A DNA stretch of 36,534 bases. Source: JBNLAN01 sp050302175 (GTDB lineage Bacteria; Pseudomonadota; Zetaproteobacteria; Mariprofundales; Mariprofundaceae). Shown in pieces: positions 1-7,611 of this stretch. The position numbers and the translations under genes were made by a program. The stretch lies in the NCBI GenBank assembly GCA_050302175.1, contig JBNLAN010000027.1:1-36534 (forward strand), written 5' to 3'. The notes beneath the pieces are model-generated. The model ran no database searches. It worked only from the letters and a program-made list of their open reading frames with translations, and was not told the DNA's origin. Numbering within the stretch: the first letter of the stretch is position 1; each line of letters opens with the position of its first letter.

Positions 1-235
1 GCTCCAACGGAATGGAATCGAGCACCGCATCGCATCGCTGCAATAGCTCATCGGGCAACTGCGCCGGCGATTCGGCGACCACGGCATCGATATGCAACCG
101 GCTCAACTCGGCGGCCCTCTCTTTGCTGCGTGTCGTGCCGATGACTTTCAACCCTTCGGCCAGGCAGGCCTTCGCCATCCTGTTGCCGACATAACCACAA
201 CCGAGAATTAACAGTTTTTTGATGTTCAGACTCAT
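1..235 (-). CDS. NAD(P)-binding Rossmann-fold dehydrogenase/epimerase-like protein, partial (N-terminus only)
   Basis: The first 78 residues are present; the rest lies beyond the left edge. The start ATG is the complement of 233-235. The protein opens with a beta strand (KKLLILGCGYVG) holding a GxGxxG-type dinucleotide-binding loop, then a helix and a second strand ending GTTRSKER, where basic residues at the end of beta-2 favour NADP. This pattern is typical of atypical short-chain dehydrogenases of the YeeZ/NAD-dependent epimerase kind. The substrate cannot be told. It is divergent from the glutaredoxin-like gene, so 236-345 must hold promoters for both; I see no convincing -35/-10 pair there. 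A purine-rich GGAGGAG lies about 17 bases before the ATG, too far for a standard ribosome binding site. Confidence 0.7.
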   Translation of the reverse strand, partial: MSLNIKKLLILGCGYVGNRMAKACLAEGLKVIGTTRSKERAAELSRLHIDAVVAESPAQLPDELLQRCDAVLDSIPLE

Positions 236-345
236 GATCTCTAGACTATCCAGCTCCTCCCCAATAGCAATTTGGCCAAAAAGCCTTATAGTATCCACTC
301 ACGAATTAAATTAGGACATATTACATTTAGCGGAAGGCGATATTC

Positions 346-717
346 ATGAAAAAGCTTTTGATCATGGCACTCATCGTAATTGCAGGTTACCAGGGGTGGA
401 AACACTACTCCCAGGACTCAGCAAAGCTGGAGCCTCTATACGAAGAGCCTTACGTTGTTGTGTATGGCCGGGACTCATGTGGATTTACGCAAAAAACATT
501 GCGTGAATTAGAGCAAGCTGGGATTCCATTCGACTATCAAATAGTGGATGATCAATCTGTCGCAAATATTCTCCACTCCCGCATGGAGAAAGCCGGGATA
601 GATACTCGCAGATACAATCTTCCGGTTGTTGATATCAGCAATAATATTTCAATCCGGCCTGCTTCCGCTGTAATTATTAACGCATACGAGACATACGAAG
701 CCCCCATAAGCCACTGA
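346..717 (+). CDS. Membrane-anchored glutaredoxin/thioredoxin-fold protein
   Basis: A 123-residue protein with an N-terminal hydrophobic helix (about residues 3-15, two lysines before it), probably an uncleaved anchor placing the rest in the periplasm. The soluble part reads VVVYGRDSCGFTQK, a beta strand followed by a C45-G-F-T48 site, and later YNLPVVD with the cis-proline (P93) that shapes the active site in thioredoxin folds. Only one active-site cysteine is present, as in monothiol glutaredoxins (CGFS), but with Thr in place of Ser. A GGAAGG sits about 9 bases before the ATG. Expected role is thiol-disulfide exchange or glutathione-linked chemistry on an envelope substrate; the partner is unknown. 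The gene stands alone between two spacers. Confidence 0.7.
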   Translation: MKKLLIMALIVIAGYQGWKHYSQDSAKLEPLYEEPYVVVYGRDSCGFTQKTLRELEQAGIPFDYQIVDDQSVANILHSRMEKAGIDTRRYNLPVVDISNNISIRPASAVIINAYETYEAPISH

Positions 718-731
718 TTTCACATGTGAAA
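718..731. other. 14-base perfect palindrome in the spacer after the glutaredoxin-like gene
   Basis: TTTCACATGTGAAA starts just at the stop codon of the upstream gene and is followed by a short A run. It could be a dimeric regulator site for the methyltransferase gene that starts 83 bases later. It is too short and AT-rich for an intrinsic terminator. No other copy was noticed in the window. Confidence 0.2.
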
Positions 732-813
732 AAATCAAGTGTTTGATAGAAGATTGCAAGCTATCTACATGCATAAATATTGAAGCAATGCAGCTGCAAA
801 TTCACTCGCTAGC

Positions 814-1413
814 ATGCGCAACATGGAGCATCTGAAACCCCTGCAAGACATAAAAGCCCATTTCGAATTTACAACCTCATTCTGCGCTTCCGACAATCTG
901 CCTCTTTTTCTCGCACGCCACCTGCCTGCCGGAAGTTCGCTGCTCGAACTCGGCAGTGGCTCCGGAGACGATCTGACATGGTTAACCGGGCGTTACCGGG
1001 TCACCGCATCCGATATTTGTGAAGATACGGTTTCACGGCTCCGGGCCAGCAGTGCCAACACTCCCATGCTGCAACTTGATGCCTTGTCAATCGACCACCC
1101 GGAACCCTTCGACTGCATCTTCTCCAACAAAGTGATGCAACACCTCAGTGACGAAGAGATGTGCCGCTCCATGCAACGGCAAGCACAAATGATCCGGCCC
1201 GGCGGTATCGTGGCTCATACGTTCTGGGTCAACACCTCGGCTCGGCAGAAAATGCACAGCACAGCTGCTCATGCCCACGCCCGACTCATCCGAATCGTTT
1301 CGATGTATTTCGATGTGAAAGAGATCGTTCAATACTGTGTATTCGCACCCAACGACTCCATACTGGTGATCGCTCGTAATACCGTTTCACATGGGCATAG
1401 CCGTGCCGTTTGA
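814..1413 (+). CDS. Class I SAM-dependent methyltransferase
   Basis: A 199-residue protein. Motif I (LLELGSGSGDD, residues 43-53) is the glycine-rich SAM loop. TASDICEDTV gives the acidic residue at the end of beta-2, LDALSIDHPEPFDCIFSNKVMQHL covers motifs II-III with a Leu-Leu-rich helix, and RPGGIVAHTFW (residues 128-138) is the usual post-motif strand. Length and order fit small-molecule or protein methyltransferases of the Methyltransf_11/25 kind; the substrate is not recognisable. Neither ATG at 814 nor ATG at 823 has a clear Shine-Dalgarno, so the start is uncertain by a few residues. The 3' end overlaps the next gene by 23 bases, so the two are probably translated from one message. Confidence 0.8.
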   Translation: MRNMEHLKPLQDIKAHFEFTTSFCASDNLPLFLARHLPAGSSLLELGSGSGDDLTWLTGRYRVTASDICEDTVSRLRASSANTPMLQLDALSIDHPEPFDCIFSNKVMQHLSDEEMCRSMQRQAQMIRPGGIVAHTFWVNTSARQKMHSTAAHAHARLIRIVSMYFDVKEIVQYCVFAPNDSILVIARNTVSHGHSRAV

Positions 1414-2032
1414 TCTGGCCATCATTGATCTGGACAACACGCTCTATGCCGCCGAAAACGGCGTTTTTGCACGTATGGACCGACGCATGACTGATTTCGT
1501 AGCGCGCGAACTCAAGGTCAGCGAGGAGGAAGCCAACCGCCTCCGTATCGATTACTGGAAAAAATACGGCACTACGCTGCGCGGGCTGATGCTGCACCAC
1601 GGGCTTCCCGCCGAACCGTTCCTGCACTATGTGCACGATATCAATGCGCATGAACTGATCGGCAGAGACGAGGCACTCGACCGGGCGCTGGCTCGCCTGC
1701 CGGGGCGCAAGGTGATCCATACCAACGGCATCCGCGAGCATGCTGAGCGCATTCTGGAGGCGCTCGGGGTATTGCACCATTTTGAACGCATCTACGATAT
1801 CCGTTTCAACGACTATATCCCCAAACCCGACTCGGAAACGCTGGCGATGCTGATCGAAAAAGAAGGATGCGAGCCCGGGCGCACACTGGTGGTGGACGAC
1901 ATGGCCGATAATCTGGCCGCCGCTGCTTCGCTTGGCTGCAAGACAGTCTGGATCACTCGCGAAATGGACTCAGAAAACTGGGACTACCACATCCCCTCAT
2001 TTCACCATCTGCCAGACGTGATAGATCGATAA
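1391..2032 (+). CDS. HAD-superfamily pyrimidine 5'-nucleotidase-like hydrolase
   Basis: 213 residues. HAD motif I is DLDNTLY with nucleophile D13 and acid/base D15; the Tyr after the motif is common in the SDT1/pyrimidine 5'-nucleotidase branch. Motif II is the Thr in IHTNG, and motif IV is VVDDMADNLAAA near residues 178-189, where aspartates bind Mg2+. The cap between about residues 20 and 100 is all-helical (type C1). The family removes phosphate from UMP/CMP or related small phosphates. It begins inside the end of the methyltransferase gene, suggesting translational coupling. It converges with rho; the terminator between them points the other way. Confidence 0.85.
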   Translation: MGIAVPFDLAIIDLDNTLYAAENGVFARMDRRMTDFVARELKVSEEEANRLRIDYWKKYGTTLRGLMLHHGLPAEPFLHYVHDINAHELIGRDEALDRALARLPGRKVIHTNGIREHAERILEALGVLHHFERIYDIRFNDYIPKPDSETLAMLIEKEGCEPGRTLVVDDMADNLAAAASLGCKTVWITREMDSENWDYHIPSFHHLPDVIDR

Positions 2033-2040
2033 TTCCACCA

Positions 2041-2070
2041 AAACAAAAAGACCGGGCGATTGCCCGGCCT
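2041..2070 (-). terminator. Intrinsic terminator of rho
   Basis: On the minus strand a six-pair GC stem (CCGGGC / GCCCGG, loop of four) flanked by further pairs is followed by TCTTTTTGTTTT. It lies 25-55 bases after the rho stop codon. A U-tract terminator for the terminator protein's own gene is visible directly in the sequence. The plus-strand HAD gene has no U tract here. Confidence 0.85.
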
Positions 2071-2094
2071 GTTCGCTTCATCTCATAGCAAATT

Positions 2095-3714
2095 CTACTG
2101 ATTCATACGCTCGAAAAACTCGGCGTTGTTCTTGGTTGGGCGAAGCTTGTCGAGCAGGAACTCCATTGCATCCACGGTGCCCATCGGAGAGAGGATCTTG
2201 CGGAGAATCCATACTTTCTGCAGATCCTCGCGCGGCGTGAGCAGCTCTTCTTTACGCGTACCGGATGGCGCAATATCAATGGCCGGGAACACGCGCTTGT
2301 CGACCAGCTTGCGATCAAGCTTGATCTCCATATTACCGGTGCCCTTGAACTCTTCAAAAATCACTTCGTCCATTTTCGAACCGGTATCGACGAGTGCAGT
2401 GGCGATAATAGTGAGCGAACCGCCGCCCTCGATATTACGCGCAGCACCGAAGAAGCGCTTCGGACGATGCAGCGCATTGGAATCCACACCACCGGAAAGA
2501 ATCTTACCGGAGCTCGGCACCACGGTGTTGTAGGCACGTGCGAGACGCGTGATGGAATCGAGCAGAATCACCACATCGCGACCATGCTCAACCAGGCGCT
2601 TGGCCTTCTCGATCACCATTTCCGCCACCTGCACGTGGCGCTGGGCCGGTTCGTCGAAGGTGGAAGAGATCACTTCACCCTTCACCGAACGCTTCATATC
2701 AGTCACTTCCTCGGGTCGTTCGTCGATCAGCAGCACGATCAGGAATACTTCAGGGTGATTGGCTTCAATTGAGTGTGCAATCGTTTGCATCATCATGGTC
2801 TTACCGGTGCGCGGGGGGGCTACCAAAAGACCGCGCTGTCCCTTACCGATCGGCGACACAATATCGATCACGCGGCCGGTCACCTCATTGGCATTTTCAA
2901 CCTCCATCTGCAAACGCTCATCAGGATAGAGCGGAGTCAGATTATCGAACAACACCTTGGTGCGCGCTACTTCCGGCGACTCTCCGTTCACCGTTTCAAT
3001 GGTTTTCAGCGCAAAATAACGCTCGCCCGGACGCGGCTGGCGAATCTCACCCACCACAGTATCGCCTTTACGCAAATTGGAGCGTCGAATCTGATGTGTG
3101 GAGACATATACATCGTCCGGCCCGGCCAGATAGTTGGCATCAGGTGAACGCAAAAATCCGAAACCATCAGGCAGGATTTCCAGTGATCCTTCGGAATAGA
3201 GTGTGCCGGAACGCGCCGCATGCGCCTTCAGAATAGCAAACACCTGCTCCTGCTTGCGCATACCTGCGGCATTCTCGATGCCGTAGGAGTCTGCCATCTC
3301 GAGAAGCTCCTGCGGAGTTTTGGCAATCACTTCGCGCAAATGCAGTGTGATCCCCTGACACTCATCGGAAATCACAAAATCTTCATCGCTCTGTTCACGG
3401 CGATGCTTCTTGCCGCGATACCCCTCGCCTCCGCCATTATTGCCGCGCTCGGTATTACGCTGCTTGTTACGTTTGTTACGTCGCCCGCCACGCTCTCGCG
3501 ACTCGTCGCCCTCATCTCCACCATTGCTCTGAGGCGCTTCTGCAGCAGCCTCCTCTGCAGGCGCAGCACTTTCGAATGCGACGCTCTCCGGCGCCTCCTC
3601 CGCTACTGCAACCTTAGGCGGACGCCCGCGTCGCTTGGCCGGTTTCGCTTCCGCCGCCTCTGGCTGATCGCCTGCGACCGTTTCTTTAACTTCGTCAAAC
3701 TCTGAAGAGGACAT
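2095..3714 (-). CDS. rho: Transcription termination factor Rho with N-terminal extension
   Basis: Start chosen at the complement of 3712-3714 (MSSSEFDEV) because GGAG lies six bases upstream; an in-frame ATG ten codons earlier has no ribosome site. This gives 539 residues, about 120 more than E. coli Rho. The extra N-terminal part is low-complexity: acidic/alanine stretches, an AT-hook-like KRRGRPPK and a basic Arg/Asn/Gly block. Then come the Rho N domain, the cold-shock RNA-binding fold (GFGFLR, YVS, RRSNLRKGD), Walker A (APPRTGKT), Walker B (VVILLDSITRLARAYN) and the Q/R loop segments of the hexameric ATP-dependent RNA translocase. It ends transcription at unstructured C-rich RNA. Monocistronic, with its own terminator; divergent from the zinc-ribbon gene. 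Confidence 0.97.
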   Translation of the reverse strand: MSSSEFDEVKETVAGDQPEAAEAKPAKRRGRPPKVAVAEEAPESVAFESAAPAEEAAAEAPQSNGGDEGDESRERGGRRNKRNKQRNTERGNNGGGEGYRGKKHRREQSDEDFVISDECQGITLHLREVIAKTPQELLEMADSYGIENAAGMRKQEQVFAILKAHAARSGTLYSEGSLEILPDGFGFLRSPDANYLAGPDDVYVSTHQIRRSNLRKGDTVVGEIRQPRPGERYFALKTIETVNGESPEVARTKVLFDNLTPLYPDERLQMEVENANEVTGRVIDIVSPIGKGQRGLLVAPPRTGKTMMMQTIAHSIEANHPEVFLIVLLIDERPEEVTDMKRSVKGEVISSTFDEPAQRHVQVAEMVIEKAKRLVEHGRDVVILLDSITRLARAYNTVVPSSGKILSGGVDSNALHRPKRFFGAARNIEGGGSLTIIATALVDTGSKMDEVIFEEFKGTGNMEIKLDRKLVDKRVFPAIDIAPSGTRKEELLTPREDLQKVWILRKILSPMGTVDAMEFLLDKLRPTKNNAEFFERMNQ

Positions 3715-3968
3715 CTGAACTCCATTTACATTTCCGGCCTGCATGGATCGTACGAATGGAAACCGTTCTTCCGTTGCATAAGCTGGATTTATCTACGATG
3801 AGAAAAGGGATTGCCGAACAGGCAACGGCGTCTTGCTACACTGCCTCCGGCAGGGTGTCAATATTATGCAACACACACCCTGATTCTGATCAACCTGCTC
3901 CACCCGCTACCGCGTCGCAAAATCGGCAATCTTCATCTAAGATAGAGAAAAACCGATGGAGACAAGAG

Positions 3969-4625
3969 ATGGCGACAGAGCAACCGGGGCATGCGGAGCA
4001 ACCACAGCGTGAATTCAATGTCACATGCTTCGCCGACGAAAACAGGGCCACTTTCATTTGCACTAACTGCCAACGCCCCTATTGCGACCAGTGCCTGGGC
4101 AAAACCATCGAGGGCGACAAATATTGCCTCGAATGTTCGGCGCTGGAACAGGTTCGGCGCTCGGCTCCCAAAAAAAGACAGGAGCCCAAAAAGAGCGCCC
4201 CGGCCCTGGCCACTCCTGCCCTGATCTTACTGGCACTACTGCTCGCAGGTATCAATTTCTATCTGCTCTTTGACAACGACTACATCGCAGTCCCGGCAAA
4301 CAGCGGGCCAGAGATATCACCCGCCCTGAGCGAACTGGTCGAGTGTAAGCATAATCTGCAACAAATTGCTGCTATGGCTGCCTCATTCAAGGAGTCTACG
4401 GGTTCGTATCCGGTGTTCATCGAGCAACTACGGCCTTTCGCCGATAAAATGGCCTTACCCGTTGAGCCGATTTCCGGAATGGACTATCTCATTGAAAAAA
4501 ACGACACCGGTGAATGGAGCGTGCACTGCCCGTCTCCTGAAAAACATGGCGTAAGCGATATCGTGAGCATACCCGGTAAACCTGCCCGGCTGATCTATCT
4601 GTCAAAAACGGAGGTTATGCAATGA
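3969..4625 (+). CDS. Zinc-ribbon, single-TM protein with a pilin-like periplasmic domain
   Basis: Start chosen at 3969 (MATEQPGHAE) because GGAG lies seven bases upstream; the frame is open further upstream but has no better start. 218 residues. Residues 20-56 hold seven cysteines (C20, C31, C34, C39, C42, C53, C56) in a B-box/zinc-ribbon layout, expected in the cytoplasm. A basic linker leads to one hydrophobic helix (about 82-101). The outer part has C126-KHNLQQIAAMAASF, then TGSYP, and a second Cys at 187 in WSVHCP. This resembles the globular half of type II pseudopilins and similar pilins, but without a prepilin peptidase site. It overlaps the prepilin gene by four bases (ATGA), which implies joint function in assembly or sensing. 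The pilin resemblance is my inference. Confidence 0.6.
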   Translation: MATEQPGHAEQPQREFNVTCFADENRATFICTNCQRPYCDQCLGKTIEGDKYCLECSALEQVRRSAPKKRQEPKKSAPALATPALILLALLLAGINFYLLFDNDYIAVPANSGPEISPALSELVECKHNLQQIAAMAASFKESTGSYPVFIEQLRPFADKMALPVEPISGMDYLIEKNDTGEWSVHCPSPEKHGVSDIVSIPGKPARLIYLSKTEVMQ

Positions 4626-5254
4626 TGACCAAAGCGAGGGGCTTTACCCTGATCGAAATTCTCATGGTTATCTGCATCATCGGTATTCTTTCCGCCATTG
4701 CCATCCCCAACTACCGCGACTACATCAAAACTGCCGAACTGACAGCTGCCGAAGTCGAATTGATCCAGGCGCTGCGCGATTATGGCATTACCAACGAATT
4801 TCACCCCGCCACAGGCATGCTGTCGGATCTGGTAGCGGAAGGTTTTATCGACAAAATTCCTAATGATCCATGGACTCCGCCCAACGGGGCACAGCTGGCT
4901 GCGGGCTTCTCGCCACCTATGCTGGCAGATGGTCTCTTCCCCGCTGCGTATGCCGCCACCGGCTCCTCTTCATACAACGGTACGGAAGATGAGGTGGACT
5001 GGTACTACTCCAACGACGGCAACGAGCTGGTGCTTTATGCCTACACGCACCCTCACCATATATATCGCATAAGCAGCAATGGGTTGCCGCCTATTGCAGG
5101 GCTCTCGTCCGATTCCGGTTCGTCCGATTTAGTTTCAGAGTCTGATTCGAGTTCATCTGATTCGGATTCGTCCGATTCAGGCTCGCAATCTGATTCGAAA
5201 TCGAAATCGAAATCGAAGTCGAAGTCGAAGTCGAAGTCGAAGTCGAAGGATTGA
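4622..5254 (+). CDS. Type IV prepilin / pseudopilin with Ser-Asp and Ser-Lys C-terminal tail
   Basis: 210 residues. The N-terminus (MMTKARG then FTLIEILMV) is a class III signal: cleavage by prepilin peptidase after G7, methylatable Phe next, and Glu at +5 (E12), followed by the hydrophobic assembly helix ending AIPNYRDY. The globular domain runs to about residue 160. The last ~50 residues are Ser/Asp-rich and then nine Ser-Lys dipeptides plus Asp: an acidic then basic low-complexity tail I do not know from standard pilins. GGAGG lies seven bases before the ATG, and the ATG overlaps the preceding stop. The gene sits directly before an assembly ATPase, so it is likely a surface or periplasmic fibre subunit. 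Confidence 0.85.
   Translation: MMTKARGFTLIEILMVICIIGILSAIAIPNYRDYIKTAELTAAEVELIQALRDYGITNEFHPATGMLSDLVAEGFIDKIPNDPWTPPNGAQLAAGFSPPMLADGLFPAAYAATGSSSYNGTEDEVDWYYSNDGNELVLYAYTHPHHIYRISSNGLPPIAGLSSDSGSSDLVSESDSSSSDSDSSDSGSQSDSKSKSKSKSKSKSKSKSKD
5195..5248 (+). repeat. Nine tandem copies of a hexanucleotide (TCGAAR) coding Ser-Lys
   Basis: Three TCGAAA followed by six TCGAAG units, in frame, end two codons before the prepilin stop. The preceding ~90 bases (5104-5194) are a looser run of Ser and Asp codons (TCN/AGY-GAY). Slipped-strand changes would alter tail length in whole dipeptides without breaking the frame. Confidence 0.95.
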
Positions 5255-5305
5255 CCCGGAGCATATTAAGCAACAACTGAAACACTGGCGTCACTGGAGG
5301 AGCGA

Positions 5306-7555
5306 GTGAGAGAAACTGCTGAAATTCAAATGCTGAACGGAAAAACAATTGCCGGGCATTTTCTGGAACCCTTTTTGCCACAAACGCGAAAGGTTGTTTT
5401 CGAGCATGAAGGGAACCGGCTTGATTTAAAGCTGGATGAGATAATTGCCATACGTTTTCTCGGAAAGCGCAACGATGATCCGGGCACGATCTCCTCGGTC
5501 GAGGTGCTGGAGGAACTCGAAACCAAGGATGGCGAAACACTCACCGTCAAGGTGATCCCCCATCAACCCTCCGACAAGGAGGGTATCGGCTTTTACGCCC
5601 TGCCGATCTACTCCACCAACAATATCAGCAAGTTTTTCTTTACCCATGGCGGTATCCTGAAACGAACACAACACCGCCAGATTGGCGACATCTTGCAGGA
5701 GTCGGGATTCATATCGGAAATCCACCTGAATGAAGCATTGGAAGAGCAGGAGCGTCTGCGCAAACGGCGGCTAGGTGACGTCGCTGCCGAAGTGCTGCAA
5801 GTGCCAAAAGACAAAGTTGAAACTGCCATCTCCAAGCAGAAACAAACCAAATCAGGAGAACGCTTGCAGGTTGGCGATATTCTTGTTGCCGCCAACCTGC
5901 TCACCCAGCAACAGCTTCAGGCCGCGCTGGATGAGCAGCACATGGGGGCAAAAAAACAACTGGGGCAAATTCTTCTTGATCGGGGCATTATCAACGAAGA
6001 GCAACTGCTGATGGCACTGGCGCTGAAATTCCGTCTGCACTTTATCGACCTGGCGAATATCACCCCCGACCCGGAAGCGCTGGAGAATATTCCCGCCAGT
6101 CTGGCAAACAAAATGCAGGTGATTCCGCTCTACTATAAAGATGACAATCTGGTGGTCGCCATCTCCGACCCAACCAACGCATCTCTGGCCGATACGCTGC
6201 GGTTTCGTACCAACCGCTGGGTCGAGATGGTTGTTGCGACACCTTCCCAAATCAGCGACCTGATCAAACGCAGCTATCCCGAGCTGGAACCCGATGCAGA
6301 CGACATGAACAACTTCGATATCGATCTCTCTGCCGTCAAAGGCGATGATGAGGATGAAGATGATGCCACCCGCCTTGCCAGTGGCGCCGAGCAGACCCCC
6401 ATCGTTAAACTGGTCAACCGAATTATTGCCGAAGGCGTACAGCAAGGAGCCAGCGACATCCATATCCTGCCAACCGACAAACGGCTCAAGGTGATGCTTC
6501 GCGTCGACGGCCTGCTGCGCGAGCACATGCAAACCAATAAGCGCCTCCACTCCAGTGTGATCGCCCGCATCAAAATTGTGGCCGGGATGGATATCTCGAA
6601 GCACCGAATACCACAGGATGGGCGCATCAAATCCAGAATCAATGGCCAAAATATCGAACTGCGCGTTTCGTGTATGCCGGGGCTATATGGAGAACATATC
6701 GTGCTGCGAATTCTGGACACGACACAGGTCACGCTCGATATGCAGGCGCTGGGTATCGAGGCGGACGATATCGCCGATATCAGCGCCATTGTACGCTCGG
6801 TGCATGGCATGTTCCTTGTCACCGGGCCGACCGGAAGCGGTAAATCGACCACCTTGATGTCGGTCATGCAATCGCTCGCAGGAGAACCGAAACACCTGTT
6901 ATCACTGGAAGATCCGATTGAGCGATCCCTGACTGGCATCAATCAGATGCAGATCAACGATAAAGTAGGATTCTCATTTGCTTCGGCGCTCCGCAATGTG
7001 CTCCGGCATGACCCGGATGTCATCATGGTCGGAGAAATTCGGGATGGAGAAACGGCAAACATCGCCGTTGAGGCAGCGCTGACCGGGCATGTTTTGATCT
7101 CTTCCCTGCATACGAATACAGCAGCAGGCGCCTTTGATCGCCTCATCAACATGGGCGTTGAATCCTACCTTGTCGCCTCAACGGTCAAGGGCGTCATGGC
7201 CCAGCAACTGGTAGCTAAATTATGCCATAACTGCCGCAAACAGCAGGAGATGGATGAAAACACCATACTGTTTCTTAAAAAACATGGTATTGGGGCACAG
7301 ATAGATAATGCTTTTGTTCCTGTCGGCTGCGATGAGTGCAAAGGCACCGGCTACAAGGGCAGAGTGATGCTCTACGAATTCCTGCGGGTGAGCGATGAGA
7401 TCGCTCACATGATCGTGGCGGAAAAATCCGAGTATGAAATCTTTGAGACGGCAAAGCAGCAGGGGATGCGTTCCATGGTCGACAGAGGCCTGGAAGCCCT
7501 GCAAAAAGGTGATATCACAACCGCACAGTTTTCGACGATTCTGGTCGCACAGTAA
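5306..7555 (+). CDS. PilB/GspE-type assembly ATPase with four MshEN-like motifs
   Basis: 749 residues from a GTG start with GGAGG five bases upstream. Residues 1-110 form a small beta-rich domain I do not recognise. Residues 125-148, 155-178, 188-211 and 218-241 are four 24-residue motifs of the (R/Q)xGxxL...L..A...Q type, arranged as two pairs with six-residue linkers, as in MshEN domains that bind cyclic di-GMP. The core then has Walker A GPTGSGKS (507-514), an Asp box and Walker B region (MVGEIRDGETA), a His box (SSLHTN) and a four-Cys zinc site (C640, C643, C675, C678). It powers pilus or pseudopilus extension from the cytoplasmic face. No inner-membrane platform (PilC/GspF) or secretin is in this window. 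Confidence 0.93.
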   Translation: MRETAEIQMLNGKTIAGHFLEPFLPQTRKVVFEHEGNRLDLKLDEIIAIRFLGKRNDDPGTISSVEVLEELETKDGETLTVKVIPHQPSDKEGIGFYALPIYSTNNISKFFFTHGGILKRTQHRQIGDILQESGFISEIHLNEALEEQERLRKRRLGDVAAEVLQVPKDKVETAISKQKQTKSGERLQVGDILVAANLLTQQQLQAALDEQHMGAKKQLGQILLDRGIINEEQLLMALALKFRLHFIDLANITPDPEALENIPASLANKMQVIPLYYKDDNLVVAISDPTNASLADTLRFRTNRWVEMVVATPSQISDLIKRSYPELEPDADDMNNFDIDLSAVKGDDEDEDDATRLASGAEQTPIVKLVNRIIAEGVQQGASDIHILPTDKRLKVMLRVDGLLREHMQTNKRLHSSVIARIKIVAGMDISKHRIPQDGRIKSRINGQNIELRVSCMPGLYGEHIVLRILDTTQVTLDMQALGIEADDIADISAIVRSVHGMFLVTGPTGSGKSTTLMSVMQSLAGEPKHLLSLEDPIERSLTGINQMQINDKVGFSFASALRNVLRHDPDVIMVGEIRDGETANIAVEAALTGHVLISSLHTNTAAGAFDRLINMGVESYLVASTVKGVMAQQLVAKLCHNCRKQQEMDENTILFLKKHGIGAQIDNAFVPVGCDECKGTGYKGRVMLYEFLRVSDEIAHMIVAEKSEYEIFETAKQQGMRSMVDRGLEALQKGDITTAQFSTILVAQ

Positions 7556-7611
7556 CCCTCCGGATTTGGGCCGGCACAGCTCTGCTCTTACGCCCGGCTC
7601 CGCCATCCTAT

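Noticed and set aside
311..322. TTAGGACATATT resembling the Fic operator half-site
   Set aside because: Only a partial match, single copy, AT-rich context, no inverted partner.
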